9,900 nucleotides of DNA from M3007 sp044224705. GTDB lineage: Bacteria > Bacteroidota > Bacteroidia > Chitinophagales > Saprospiraceae. The stretch's first letter is position 1. Each line of letters opens with the position of its first letter. The position numbers and the translations under genes were made by a program. Below are positions 1 to 6,524 of this stretch, piece after piece. Under the pieces are notes generated by a model. The model made no database searches. It worked only from the letters and a program-made list of their open reading frames with translations, and had not been told where the DNA came from. The DNA is taken from NCBI GenBank assembly GCA_044224705.1, contig JBGAJY010000206.1, positions 1 through 9,900 of the forward strand. The letters are read 5' to 3'.

Positions 1-14
1 CTGTTTAAAAAACG

Positions 15-41
15 ATCCTGAAAATCATGTCGATCCTGTCA
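15..41. repeat. Three degenerate 9-bp tandem units next to the accA stop
   Basis: Three consecutive 9-base units read atcctgaaa (15-23), atcatgtcg (24-32) and atcctgtca (33-41). They share the core ATCcTG and are flanked by A-runs at 7-12 and 41-46. The array begins six bases beyond the accA stop codon on the minus strand and may continue to the left of the window. It has no start codon, hairpin or protein meaning that I can see. I have an impression of similar CAGGAT-type intergenic repeats in other Bacteroidota, but I cannot verify this here. Confidence 0.55.
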
Positions 42-46
42 AAAAA

Positions 47-1030
47 CTACCTGTCGGCTTTTCCGGCAGGGGCAGGCTGGCGACGGCTGTAATGGCCCAT
101 GCGGCTGTATTTATTGATGCGTGCCATGATTCGTTCGTCGGGGTCTTGCGAGGTAAGTTCGGTGAGTTGCGTCAGAATATGGCGTTTAAGTTCCTGGGCC
201 ATGGCTTCCGGGGCGTTGTGGGCGCCGCCGATGGGTTCGCGCACGATGCCGTCGATAAGGCCGAATTCCAGCATATGGTCCGAATCCAGTTTGAGGGCGT
301 CGGCAGCCTGTTCCTTGTAATCCCAGGAGTGCCAGAGGATGGAGGAGCAGGATTCGGGGGAGATGACGGAATACCAGGTGTATTCGAGCATAAAGACCCG
401 GTCGCCGAGGCCGATGCCCAGGGCGCCACCCGAGGCGCCTTCGCCGATGATGTAACAGAGAATCGGTACGCGCAATTGCGCCATTTCGAAGAGGTTGCGG
501 GCGATGGCTTCGGCCTGGCCGCGTTGTTCGGCTTCGAGGCCCGGGAAGGCGCCGGGAGTATCGATCAGCGTCACGACGGGGAAGTTGAAGCGTTCGGCCA
601 TTTTCATGAGGCGCAGGGCTTTGCGGTAGCCCTCGGGGTTGGCCATGCCGAAGTTGCGGTATTGGCGCATTTTGGTGTTTACGCCTTTCTGCTGGCCGAT
701 CACCATGACCGTGCGGCCGTCCAAATTGGCCAGGCCGCCGACGATGGCGTGGTCGTCGCCCCCGCAGCGGTCGCCGTGGAGTTCGATAAACTTTTCGCAC
801 ATCGTGGTCACGTAGAACAGGGTGTAAGGGCGTTCGGGGTGGCGGGACAGCTGCACTTTTTGCCAGCCGGAGAGGTTGGCGAAGATTTCGGTGCGCTTGG
901 TTTCGATCTTGGTTTCGAGTTCGCGCACCATTTCGGTGACGTCCACTTCGCCTTTTTCCCCGACTTCTTTGAGCTTTTCCAGCTGTTCGTAGAGGGCTTC
1001 CAGCGGTTTTTCGAAATCCATGAAGGTCAT
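47..1030 (-). CDS. accA: Acetyl-CoA carboxylase, carboxyltransferase subunit alpha
   Basis: AccA and AccD together form the carboxyltransferase that moves the carboxyl group from biotin-BCCP to acetyl-CoA, giving malonyl-CoA in the first committed step of fatty-acid synthesis in the cytosol. The protein has the AccA N-terminus (MTFMDFEKPLEAL), a short helical region, then the crotonase-like fold with IDTPGAFPGLEAEQRGQAEA and GEGASGGALGIGLGDRVFMLEY followed by SVISPESCSSILW, the most conserved AccA blocks. At about 327 residues it is of normal length, with a short poorly conserved basic tail (SRRQPAPAGKADR). An in-frame ATG exists two codons upstream (1036). I prefer the one at 1030 because family members in this phylum begin MxYLDFEKP. 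There is no Shine-Dalgarno sequence. accD is not nearby, so the gene appears to be transcribed alone. A 346-residue open frame on the opposite strand (92-1132) is a composition artefact. Confidence 0.97.
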   Translation of the reverse strand: MTFMDFEKPLEALYEQLEKLKEVGEKGEVDVTEMVRELETKIETKRTEIFANLSGWQKVQLSRHPERPYTLFYVTTMCEKFIELHGDRCGGDDHAIVGGLANLDGRTVMVIGQQKGVNTKMRQYRNFGMANPEGYRKALRLMKMAERFNFPVVTLIDTPGAFPGLEAEQRGQAEAIARNLFEMAQLRVPILCYIIGEGASGGALGIGLGDRVFMLEYTWYSVISPESCSSILWHSWDYKEQAADALKLDSDHMLEFGLIDGIVREPIGGAHNAPEAMAQELKRHILTQLTELTSQDPDERIMARINKYSRMGHYSRRQPAPAGKADR

Positions 1031-1109
1031 TGCCATGACGAAACGTTGAGGGTGGTGGTGGTTTTTCAGGAAATGAACAGGCTTGCCGGAACCAATCCGG
1101 AAAGCTGGG

Positions 1110-1117
1110 CGAAGGTA
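1110..1117 (-). promoter_or_regulatory. Candidate -7 box for accA
   Basis: On the minus strand this reads TACCTTCG, one mismatch from the Bacteroidota -7 consensus TAnnTTTG, and lies about 80 bases before the accA start. No clear TTG/TTTG is present at the expected -33 distance, so the call is tentative. A second one-mismatch box (AAAGTTTG, 1175-1168) lies further upstream. Confidence 0.35.
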
Positions 1118-1187
1118 CGGTGCCGGGTATGAATTTTCACCGGCCGGTAGATGAGGTAAACTTTTTACAAACTTTTTTCCACGCAGG

Positions 1188-1220
1188 TTTGCAGGTGCGG
1201 AATGTTTGCGCTTATCTTTG
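1188..1220 (+). promoter_or_regulatory. Bacteroidota-type promoter of the tRNA-Asp gene
   Basis: The -33 element TTTG (1188-1191) and an exact -7 element TATCTTTG (1213-1220, consensus TAnnTTTG) are 21 bases apart, within the range known for the primary sigma factor of Bacteroidota. Transcription would start near 1226-1228, leaving a leader of under 20 bases before the tRNA. Confidence 0.75.
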
Positions 1221-1244
1221 CCCCGCTTTTGAAGGAAAGTAAAT

Positions 1245-1318
1245 GGTTCGGTAGTTCAGTCGGTTAGAATGCCGCCCTGTCACGGCGGAGGTCGCGGGTT
1301 CGAGTCCCGTCCGGACCG
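1245..1318 (+). tRNA. tRNA-Asp (anticodon GTC)
   Basis: The cloverleaf is complete. The acceptor stem is ggttcgg (1245-1251) with ccggacc (1311-1317), including one G-T pair. The D-arm stem starts gttc (1254-1257). The anticodon stem is ccgcc/ggcgg (1272-1276, 1284-1288) with loop CTGTCAC and anticodon GTC at 1279-1281. The T-arm stem gcggg/cccgt (1294-1298, 1306-1310) encloses loop TTCGAGT. G1318 is the discriminator base, as expected for an aspartate acceptor. The following bases are CAA, so the CCA end is not encoded and must be added after transcription. The gene stands alone with its own promoter and terminator. Confidence 0.97.
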
Positions 1319-1325
1319 CAAAAGC

Positions 1326-1370
1326 AAAGGCCAATAAGTTGATATTCAACTTGTTGGCCTTTTTGTTTTT
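1326..1370. terminator. Long hairpin terminator, probably bidirectional
   Basis: Bases 1326-1342 pair with 1346-1362 as a 17-bp stem with a single T-G pair (1335/1353) and a three-base loop TAT. On the plus strand it runs into ttttgttttt (1361-1370), a classic intrinsic terminator directly after the tRNA. Read on the minus strand, the same stem is followed by a T-rich stretch (TTTGCTTTT), so it can also end transcripts of the convergent SDR-fold gene, whose stop lies about 100 bases away. Confidence 0.9.
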
Positions 1371-1469
1371 AATACCGTATTATTAAGTTTGCCCGTCAGA
1401 GACATTCTTGCCCCGGCTTTCGCCTCCCGTATTCTTTCGGGACGCTGGGGCATCCTTAAAACCGGTATC

Positions 1470-2066
1470 TCAATACGGCTTGATGATCTGGCCCGTATTT
1501 GCTCCGAAAACCGCTTTTCGAAAACCGTACTCCAGTTGCTGCATCGTCACGGGGACATCGCCGGGAAAAAACGGAAAATATTGGGGAGAGTTTTCAATAA
1601 CGGTCGGGCTGACGGCATTGATACGAATACCATTTTCCAACTCGATGGCTGCCGCCCTCACAAAACCTTCCACTGCTCCGTTAGCGGCAGAGGCATTGGC
1701 AAAATTGAACTGCGGCTCGTGCGTCAGCGCCCCGGTGATCAGGGTAAATGATCCTTTGGGATTGATGTAATGCTGCCCGATCAGCACCAGGTTGATCTGT
1801 CCCATCATTTTTCCTTCGACGCCTTTCCTGAATGTCTGGTCCGTGAGTTTTTTCCAGGGACCGACAAAAGTTGGGCCTGCCGTGGAAATAAGGGCGTCAA
1901 ACGCGCCCGCCTGCTCGTACATTTTTTCAATAGAATCCGTGGAAGTAATGTCAACTTCCAGGTCGCAGCCCTTGGTGGCAGCGGTGACAACCTCGTGTTC
2001 CTGCCGGAATGCCTTGGTCAGGTGTTGTCCCATAGTACCGGACCCGCCGACGATGATAATTTTCAT
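1470..2066 (-). CDS. SDR-fold NAD(P)-binding protein, Lin1944-like, lacking catalytic Tyr/Lys
   Basis: This 198-residue protein has a Rossmann fold of the short-chain dehydrogenase/reductase type. The glycine-rich nucleotide loop is GGSGTMG (7-13), STAG (61-64) stands at the NNAG position, and NAVSPTVIE (150-158) matches the conserved segment after the active site. The YxxxK motif is missing: alignment on NGAVEGF (129-135) places Ala125 at the Tyr position and Asn129 at the Lys position. The usual catalytic Ser region reads LITGALTH (109-116). This matches what is known of the Lin1944-like SDR subgroup, which is about 200 residues long, keeps the fold and lacks the active-site triad, and whose function is undetermined. 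Homologues are usually annotated simply as short-chain dehydrogenase. It lies 86 bp downstream of an AraC-type regulator on the same strand and may be its target. That link is inferred from position only. Confidence 0.85.
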   Translation of the reverse strand: MKIIIVGGSGTMGQHLTKAFRQEHEVVTAATKGCDLEVDITSTDSIEKMYEQAGAFDALISTAGPTFVGPWKKLTDQTFRKGVEGKMMGQINLVLIGQHYINPKGSFTLITGALTHEPQFNFANASAANGAVEGFVRAAAIELENGIRINAVSPTVIENSPQYFPFFPGDVPVTMQQLEYGFRKAVFGANTGQIIKPY

Positions 2067-2095
2067 TTTTGTATAAATTTTATGAATAATTTACA

Positions 2096-2103
2096 CAAAA
2101 GTA
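2096..2103 (-). promoter_or_regulatory. Candidate -7 box for the SDR-fold gene
   Basis: On the minus strand this reads TACTTTTG, an exact match to TAnnTTTG, about 30 bases before the ATG at 2066. It would give a leader of roughly 20 bases. The -33 region has no good TTG, which would fit a promoter that needs an activator such as the adjacent AraC-family protein. That interpretation is inference. Confidence 0.5.
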
Positions 2104-2152
2104 TAAGCATCAGAAGGCTGAGGAACAGGACGAAAGTGTAGTCGTACGGGAC

Positions 2153-3016
2153 TTATCTGAAATTATTTCGGAAGGCTTCGGGGGAATAATCCGTATGCTT
2201 CTTAAAGAACCGGATAAAGTAAGAAGGGTCCTCATAACCGAGGTGATCGGCTATTTCTTTTACCTGACCGGGCGTTGCCAGCAGGTATCGCTTGGCCTCC
2301 AGAATGATGTGCTCGTTTATGATCTCCGAAGCGGTTTTACCGACGCTCGATTTGGTAATTTCATTGAGCTGATACGCGGAAAGATTCATCATCTGCGTGT
2401 ATTCCGACACCTGTTTATGGGTAGCGATATGCCGGTCCAGCAGTTCCAGAAAATCTTCAAATCGTTCCTGCGTGTAAGAATTGACTCTGGCTGAACCGTC
2501 CCCGGGTTGTAAACTCTGGCGCATCAACTCGATAAAAAAAACGTCGAGGCCCGACCTGATGACATCCCGGTATCCTTCTTCCCTGTTCGTATATTCCTGA
2601 AACAGGAATGCCAGCACGGATTGCACTTTGTCAAACCGCGCCGGCGCTACCTCATAATAATTTTTATTGCTTGCTGCCCGTAGCCGCTGGTTGGACGACT
2701 TGCTCTGGGGATGGTAAAATTCGGAGTTGAATTCGATCAGATAGCCGGAACAACCCGCATCCAGTTCCAGCTGATGCACCTGGCCGGGCCGTATAAAAAA
2801 AACGGAATTGTCCTGTACCTGATGAACGACAAAATCGATTTCATGATAGCCCTTTCCGTCTTTCAAGGCCAGAATGAAAAAGAAATCATGCCGGTGCAGA
2901 TCATGTAAGAGGTCCTTGCCGCCCAGAATATCTTCAACCCGGCGAATTTTAATCCTTTCGGAAGACGACAGTTCGGTTTGGGAGGTACCGATCTGTCTGA
3001 TGGGGATTTTTTTCAT
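2153..3016 (-). CDS. AraC-family transcriptional regulator
   Basis: This 287-residue protein has an N-terminal cupin-like sensor region (about 25-105) containing HRHDFFFILALKDG (41-54) and FFIRPGQVHQLEL (73-85), the usual ligand-binding pattern of AraC_binding domains. The C-terminal DNA-binding domain (about 185-287) has a first helix-turn-helix around 202-224 (VSEYTQMMNLSAYQLNEITK) and a second around 252-283 (VKEIADHLGYEDPSYFIRFF then KKHTDYSPEAFR), which is the AraC signature. The length is typical. It lies 72 bp downstream of the DUF4249 lipoprotein gene and 86 bp upstream of the SDR-fold gene, all on the same strand. It could control the SDR-fold gene, the receptor pair, itself, or something elsewhere, and the inducer is not predictable. 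There is no Shine-Dalgarno sequence. The start at 3016 gives a normal N-terminus. Confidence 0.93.
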   Translation of the reverse strand: MKKIPIRQIGTSQTELSSSERIKIRRVEDILGGKDLLHDLHRHDFFFILALKDGKGYHEIDFVVHQVQDNSVFFIRPGQVHQLELDAGCSGYLIEFNSEFYHPQSKSSNQRLRAASNKNYYEVAPARFDKVQSVLAFLFQEYTNREEGYRDVIRSGLDVFFIELMRQSLQPGDGSARVNSYTQERFEDFLELLDRHIATHKQVSEYTQMMNLSAYQLNEITKSSVGKTASEIINEHIILEAKRYLLATPGQVKEIADHLGYEDPSYFIRFFKKHTDYSPEAFRNNFR

Positions 3017-3042
3017 TTGTCGTATCGTGAAGACGGTTGTTG

Positions 3043-3050
3043 CAAATCTA
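3043..3050 (-). promoter_or_regulatory. Candidate -7 box for the AraC-family gene
   Basis: On the minus strand this reads TAGATTTG, an exact match to TAnnTTTG, 26 bases before the ATG at 3016. A TTTG is present upstream (3066-3063) but only 12 bases away, which is too close for a normal -33 element. The site therefore rests on the -7 box alone. Confidence 0.4.
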
Positions 3051-3088
3051 ACAAAGTCTGCACAAAACGGACGGGCTTTCCGCCTCCT

Positions 3089-3892
3089 TTACTCCACCAC
3101 CAGGCTGAGCCGCTGCACGGTGAATGCCGCAAAATAGCCGAGACATGCGCCTCCGAAGTTGTTGTCCGGGTTGGCGGGCACCCCGGCATTGGGGCCGTTT
3201 CCGTTCGAGGCATCCAGGGCAACGAAATACTTGTACGTCGCGCGGTCGATGGTGCGCATCTCGATGCTGACGGTATCGCCGGTTTGGGTATCCAGGCCTG
3301 GAGCAAGCAGCAGACTGCTGAACCGCGACCCGTCATTGTTCCGGTCGTCAGCCACAAAAATGAAAGGCTGGCGGTTGCCATTATTGCTTTGTATGAATTG
3401 GTAATTGTTTCCGATGCCGACAGGATCCGTGAATGTGGGCATCAGAGCCAAAGTATTCGAGCCGTTAAAAGGCACCCGGATGACTTGCAGGTCTTCAAAC
3501 GGTACGACAGCAGGCATGGTCGAGCGCGCCGTGACATATTGTCCCTCCAGCCAAACCTGCAAGGTGTAAGTGCGCCCCGGCACACCAGGTATCGAATCCT
3601 TTGTCTGATAAAGCCCCGGTGTTTTTTCCAATAAGGTATCCGTATGGCCGGCATCATCACCGATGATGACCAGGGCGCCGCTACCGGCAGGAAATTCATT
3701 CGGCTCGCTGAAACTTGCCGTGCGCGTGATCCGGACGGAGAAAGGCGCGGCCGCATCGGTTATGTTGCCCTCCACTACCAATTGTTGCGGTTCGTCGTTC
3801 AAATCGATCTGGATGACCGTTTCCTGATCGCAGGAAGAAAGCAGAAGGGCCAGCAGGGCAAAAAGGATATAGTATTGTGATAAAGTTTTCAT
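3089..3892 (-). CDS. DUF4249 family outer-membrane lipoprotein
   Basis: This 267-residue protein starts with a lipoprotein signal (1-20) and lipobox LSSC, with the lipidated Cys at 21. The residues after the Cys, DQE, include two acidic ones, loosely resembling surface-export signals of Bacteroidota lipoproteins. The body carries the pattern of the DUF4249 family: QLVVEGNITDAAAPFSVRIT (37-56), GLYQTKDSIPGVPGRTYTLQ (93-112) and EGQYVTARSTMP (116-127), suggesting Ig-like beta-sandwich structure. The biochemical function of the family is unknown. Its members are typically encoded next to a TonB-dependent receptor, as here, where it follows the receptor by 24 bp in the same direction and is very probably co-transcribed. 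By analogy with SusD-type lipoproteins it may help capture or gate a ligand at the receptor, but that is inference and there is no sequence relation to SusD. Confidence 0.88.
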   Translation of the reverse strand: MKTLSQYYILFALLALLLSSCDQETVIQIDLNDEPQQLVVEGNITDAAAPFSVRITRTASFSEPNEFPAGSGALVIIGDDAGHTDTLLEKTPGLYQTKDSIPGVPGRTYTLQVWLEGQYVTARSTMPAVVPFEDLQVIRVPFNGSNTLALMPTFTDPVGIGNNYQFIQSNNGNRQPFIFVADDRNNDGSRFSSLLLAPGLDTQTGDTVSIEMRTIDRATYKYFVALDASNGNGPNAGVPANPDNNFGGACLGYFAAFTVQRLSLVVE

Positions 3893-3916
3893 ATTCAGAG
3901 GATAGCAAATTGCAGG

Positions 3917-6244
3917 TTAGAATTTAAAATTCCACGACACACTGGGCACGATGCCGAACAAAGCGGTTTTTACCGCTTCCGTGGTGCCGGGATGGGTGTC
4001 CGAATCGCGGAAAGTGATGGTGTAGGCATTTTTACGGTTGTAGGCATTAAAAATCGAAAAGGTCCATTCCGATTCGAAGCGTTTCGATTTGCGCGCCTGG
4101 TAGCTTGCGCCCAGGTCGAGCCGGTGGTAGGCCGGCATGCGGTATCCGTTGCGTTCGGTGAAATAGTATGCTGTGCTCTCATTTACCCGGTATTTGCCGC
4201 CGGGAAATGTCACCGCATTACCCGTGTAATACACCCAGGCGGCGCTCAGCTGCCAACGGGGAGTCAACTGGTGCATCGCCACCACGTTTAGTTCATGGGT
4301 ACGATCCTGCCTGGCGGCATAAAAGTTTCCATGATCGATGCCCGGTATCCTGCGCTCCGTTCGTGCAAGCGTGTAACCGACCCAGCCTGTGACCAGGCCG
4401 GTTTTTTTCTTCAGCAACAACTCCAGACCATAAGCCCTGCCGGTACCGAAAAGCAGGTCCGCTTCGGGATTGGGGTTGCCCTGAATTTCTGCGCCGTTTC
4501 GGTAATCAATCTGATTTTGCATGAATTTGTAATACGCCTCCGCAGAAAACTCTATCTGCGATTCCGGTCCGAAATTCCGGAACCATCCCAGCGACACCTG
4601 ATCCGCTATTTCCGGCTTTACGTAGTTGGTTGTCGGCATCCACAGGTCGGTCGGGTTGGAGGCGGCACTGTTGGAAATGAGGTGCAGGTATTGCGCATTT
4701 CGTGCGTATCCAAATTTGAGCGAACTGCGGCCGGCCAGGCGGTAGCTCGCCGACAGGCGGGGTTCGGCGACGAGGTAGTTACTGACGAGGTCGCCGGCGC
4801 CGTAGGTTCGGGTCGAGGTTATTCGTCCTTCGCCGTCGTAGGTATAAAAATCACCGGCTCCCAAAACGGCAAAGTCCGAAATACGCAAGCCATAAACGAC
4901 ATTCCAGCGTTTGGCTCCTTTCCATTCGTAGCTGACAAATGCCGCGCTTTCCAGTCCGTATCTTTTTTGCGCCTCCTTTTGGCCGATGAGTTCAGCAGCT
5001 CCGCTGGCGTCGACGCTGCTGGGCGTTATGGTGTGGTTGATGATTTGAAAACCGAACTTCAGCGCCCTGCGACTATCGGGAAACCACTGGAAATCCTGTT
5101 TGAGGTTGTAATCCCTGATGCGGGAAGAAATACGAAAGTCGTTCGCTCCGAATTTGACGTCGATCTTGTTGTCGTAATTGCTGTAAATCAAGGAAGTATT
5201 GGAGAACAGGCGGTCGCTGAACAGGTGGTTCCATCGCAGCGTGTAGGTCGTGTTGCCCCAGTCGACGCCAAAAGTTCCGTTGCCCAGTTTCAACACATCC
5301 CGCCCGGAATAGCCGCTGACGAAAAGCCGGTTACGGCCGTCGATCTGGAAATTGACTTTGGCATTCAGGTCGTAGAAATACAGTGCAGTGGACTTTTTAT
5401 CGGGATCATGCGAGGTCAGCATGAGCAGATCGAGGTAGGTGCGCCGTCCGGTGAGAAGAAAGGAACTTTTGCCTTTCCGGATCGGGCCCTCCACGTTTAG
5501 CCTGCTGGAAATGAGGCCGATACCTCCGCTCACGGCCAGGTCCTGGTTGTTTCCCTCATTCATTTTGACATCCAATACGGAAGCGATGCGCCCGCCGAAC
5601 TGGGCCGGCATACCGCCTTTGTACAAGGTGGCATCTTTTACGGCGTCGGCATTGAACGTGCTGAAAAAACCCAGCAAATGGCCAGCGTTGTAAACAGGCG
5701 CTTCATCCAGCAGGATCAGGTTCTGGTCGGCCGTGCCGCCTCGAACATAGAACCCGGAGTTGCCCTCGCCGGCGGATTTTACGCCGGGAAGCAGTTGAAT
5801 GATCTTCAGCAAGTCGCGTTCGCCCATCAGCATCGGCAGCGTACGCAATTCGGCCATGTTGATTTTCTCTACGCCCATCTGTGCTTGTTCCACGCGTTCG
5901 TCGCGCTGTTCCGCCCTGATCACGATCTCGTTCAGAACAGTTTGGAGGTCGGAAAGCGCGATGTCGAGTTTTTGGTCCCGCTGGAGGTTCAATTCGCGGG
6001 AAACGGCGCCATACCCGAGATACGCATAACTGAAAGTGTGCGAGCCTTCCGACAAAGTCAGCGAATAAAAACCATATTCATTTGAAACGGCTCCGGCGCC
6101 ATTTTCGGCCCGTACGGTGACCCCGATGAGCGTTTCACCGGTAGCCGCGTCGGTAAGGGTGCCGCTCAGGGTGTATTGGGCCGCTGCCTGGCCCCTTGCC
6201 AGGATTACCCAGCAGGAAAGTAAAAAGATAAGGGAAGTCTTCAT
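3917..6244 (-). CDS. TonB-dependent outer-membrane receptor with carboxypeptidase-regulatory-like domain
   Basis: This 775-residue outer-membrane transporter is driven by TonB-ExbBD. In order it shows a signal peptide (1 to about 22), a carboxypeptidase-regulatory-like beta domain (about 24-99, with SGTLTDAATGETLIGVTV and SNEYGFYSLTL), a TonB-box-like EIVI (106-109), and a plug domain (about 115-228) with IIQLLPGVKSAGEGNSGFYV, RGG and GGMPAQFGGRIASVLDVKM. A 22-strand-type beta-barrel region follows to the C-terminus, which ends in Phe (SVSWNFKF) as expected for BAM-dependent insertion. It is shorter than SusC proteins, has no STN signalling domain, and is followed by a DUF4249 lipoprotein rather than SusD, so it is not a classical polysaccharide-utilisation SusC. 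The substrate cannot be predicted. It begins the minus-strand cluster and is divergent from the large secreted propeller gene. Confidence 0.95.
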   Translation of the reverse strand: MKTSLIFLLSCWVILARGQAAAQYTLSGTLTDAATGETLIGVTVRAENGAGAVSNEYGFYSLTLSEGSHTFSYAYLGYGAVSRELNLQRDQKLDIALSDLQTVLNEIVIRAEQRDERVEQAQMGVEKINMAELRTLPMLMGERDLLKIIQLLPGVKSAGEGNSGFYVRGGTADQNLILLDEAPVYNAGHLLGFFSTFNADAVKDATLYKGGMPAQFGGRIASVLDVKMNEGNNQDLAVSGGIGLISSRLNVEGPIRKGKSSFLLTGRRTYLDLLMLTSHDPDKKSTALYFYDLNAKVNFQIDGRNRLFVSGYSGRDVLKLGNGTFGVDWGNTTYTLRWNHLFSDRLFSNTSLIYSNYDNKIDVKFGANDFRISSRIRDYNLKQDFQWFPDSRRALKFGFQIINHTITPSSVDASGAAELIGQKEAQKRYGLESAAFVSYEWKGAKRWNVVYGLRISDFAVLGAGDFYTYDGEGRITSTRTYGAGDLVSNYLVAEPRLSASYRLAGRSSLKFGYARNAQYLHLISNSAASNPTDLWMPTTNYVKPEIADQVSLGWFRNFGPESQIEFSAEAYYKFMQNQIDYRNGAEIQGNPNPEADLLFGTGRAYGLELLLKKKTGLVTGWVGYTLARTERRIPGIDHGNFYAARQDRTHELNVVAMHQLTPRWQLSAAWVYYTGNAVTFPGGKYRVNESTAYYFTERNGYRMPAYHRLDLGASYQARKSKRFESEWTFSIFNAYNRKNAYTITFRDSDTHPGTTEAVKTALFGIVPSVSWNFKF

Positions 6245-6524
6245 TTTACACGAAAGGGTTGATTTACAACAGAATAGTGGTGATTTGTGTATTTCAGGAA
6301 GCGCTGCCTACGGCTGTCACTATGGCTGAAGAATTTTGTTGTGATGGAAATCTTGCACAAAGGTCCGGGCAAGTGGAGCCCGCCCGATAGGACAATCGGG
6401 CAGTTGAACCGGATACTTCCCAAGTTTCGGGTATCGGATATGCAGGGAGGAAAGCATCAAATTCGTCCCGGTTCGCCGCCAGGCTCCTGAAAAACCTAAC
6501 TTACCGCGTTAAATCTGCCCTCCC
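6245..6524. promoter_or_regulatory. Divergent intergenic region between the receptor and propeller genes
   Basis: These 280 bp separate two divergent starts and must hold both promoters. I see no full-consensus promoter. Candidates, each one mismatch from TAnnTTTG, are GACCTTTG on the minus strand (6365-6358), toward the receptor, and TAAATCTG on the plus strand (6510-6517), which would start transcription almost at the propeller ATG. The most ordered element is the inverted repeat at 6382-6401. No tRNA, known riboswitch core or credible small gene was found. Confidence 0.5.
6382..6401. repeat. Perfect 7-bp inverted repeat within a larger imperfect palindrome
   Basis: GCCCGAT (6382-6388) and ATCGGGC (6395-6401) are perfect inverted copies around a six-base spacer. 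Weaker outer arms TCCGG (6364-6368) and CCGGA (6409-6413), plus CAA (6370-6372) with TTG (6404-6406), extend it to an imperfect 50-base palindrome. No T-run follows on either strand, so it is not an intrinsic terminator. It could be an operator or a leader-RNA hairpin of the receptor mRNA. Confidence 0.5.

Noticed and set aside
92..1132. 346-codon plus-strand open frame antisense to accA, longer than accA itself
   Set aside because: Its translation has no recognisable family and is low-complexity, rich in Phe, Gly, Val, Asp and His, as expected from the antisense of GC-biased codons. accA on the other strand matches its family along the whole length.
1294..1370. Integration (att) site at the tRNA-Asp 3' end
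   Set aside because: No second copy of the tRNA 3' end, integrase gene or mobile-element remnant is visible in the window.
1409..1452. Nested inverted repeat (TGCCCC...GGGGCA around TCCCG...CGGGA) beyond the SDR-fold gene
   Set aside because: The stem is interrupted by an asymmetric internal loop and no T-run follows on either strand. The nearby 1326-1370 hairpin is the better terminator.
4295..5500. 401-codon plus-strand open frame inside the receptor gene
   Set aside because: The minus-strand receptor is continuous with family motifs throughout, and the plus-strand translation shows no domain or plausible start.
6245..6524. Riboswitch upstream of the receptor gene
   Set aside because: I could not find the conserved core of a cobalamin, TPP or other riboswitch that is often linked to such receptors.
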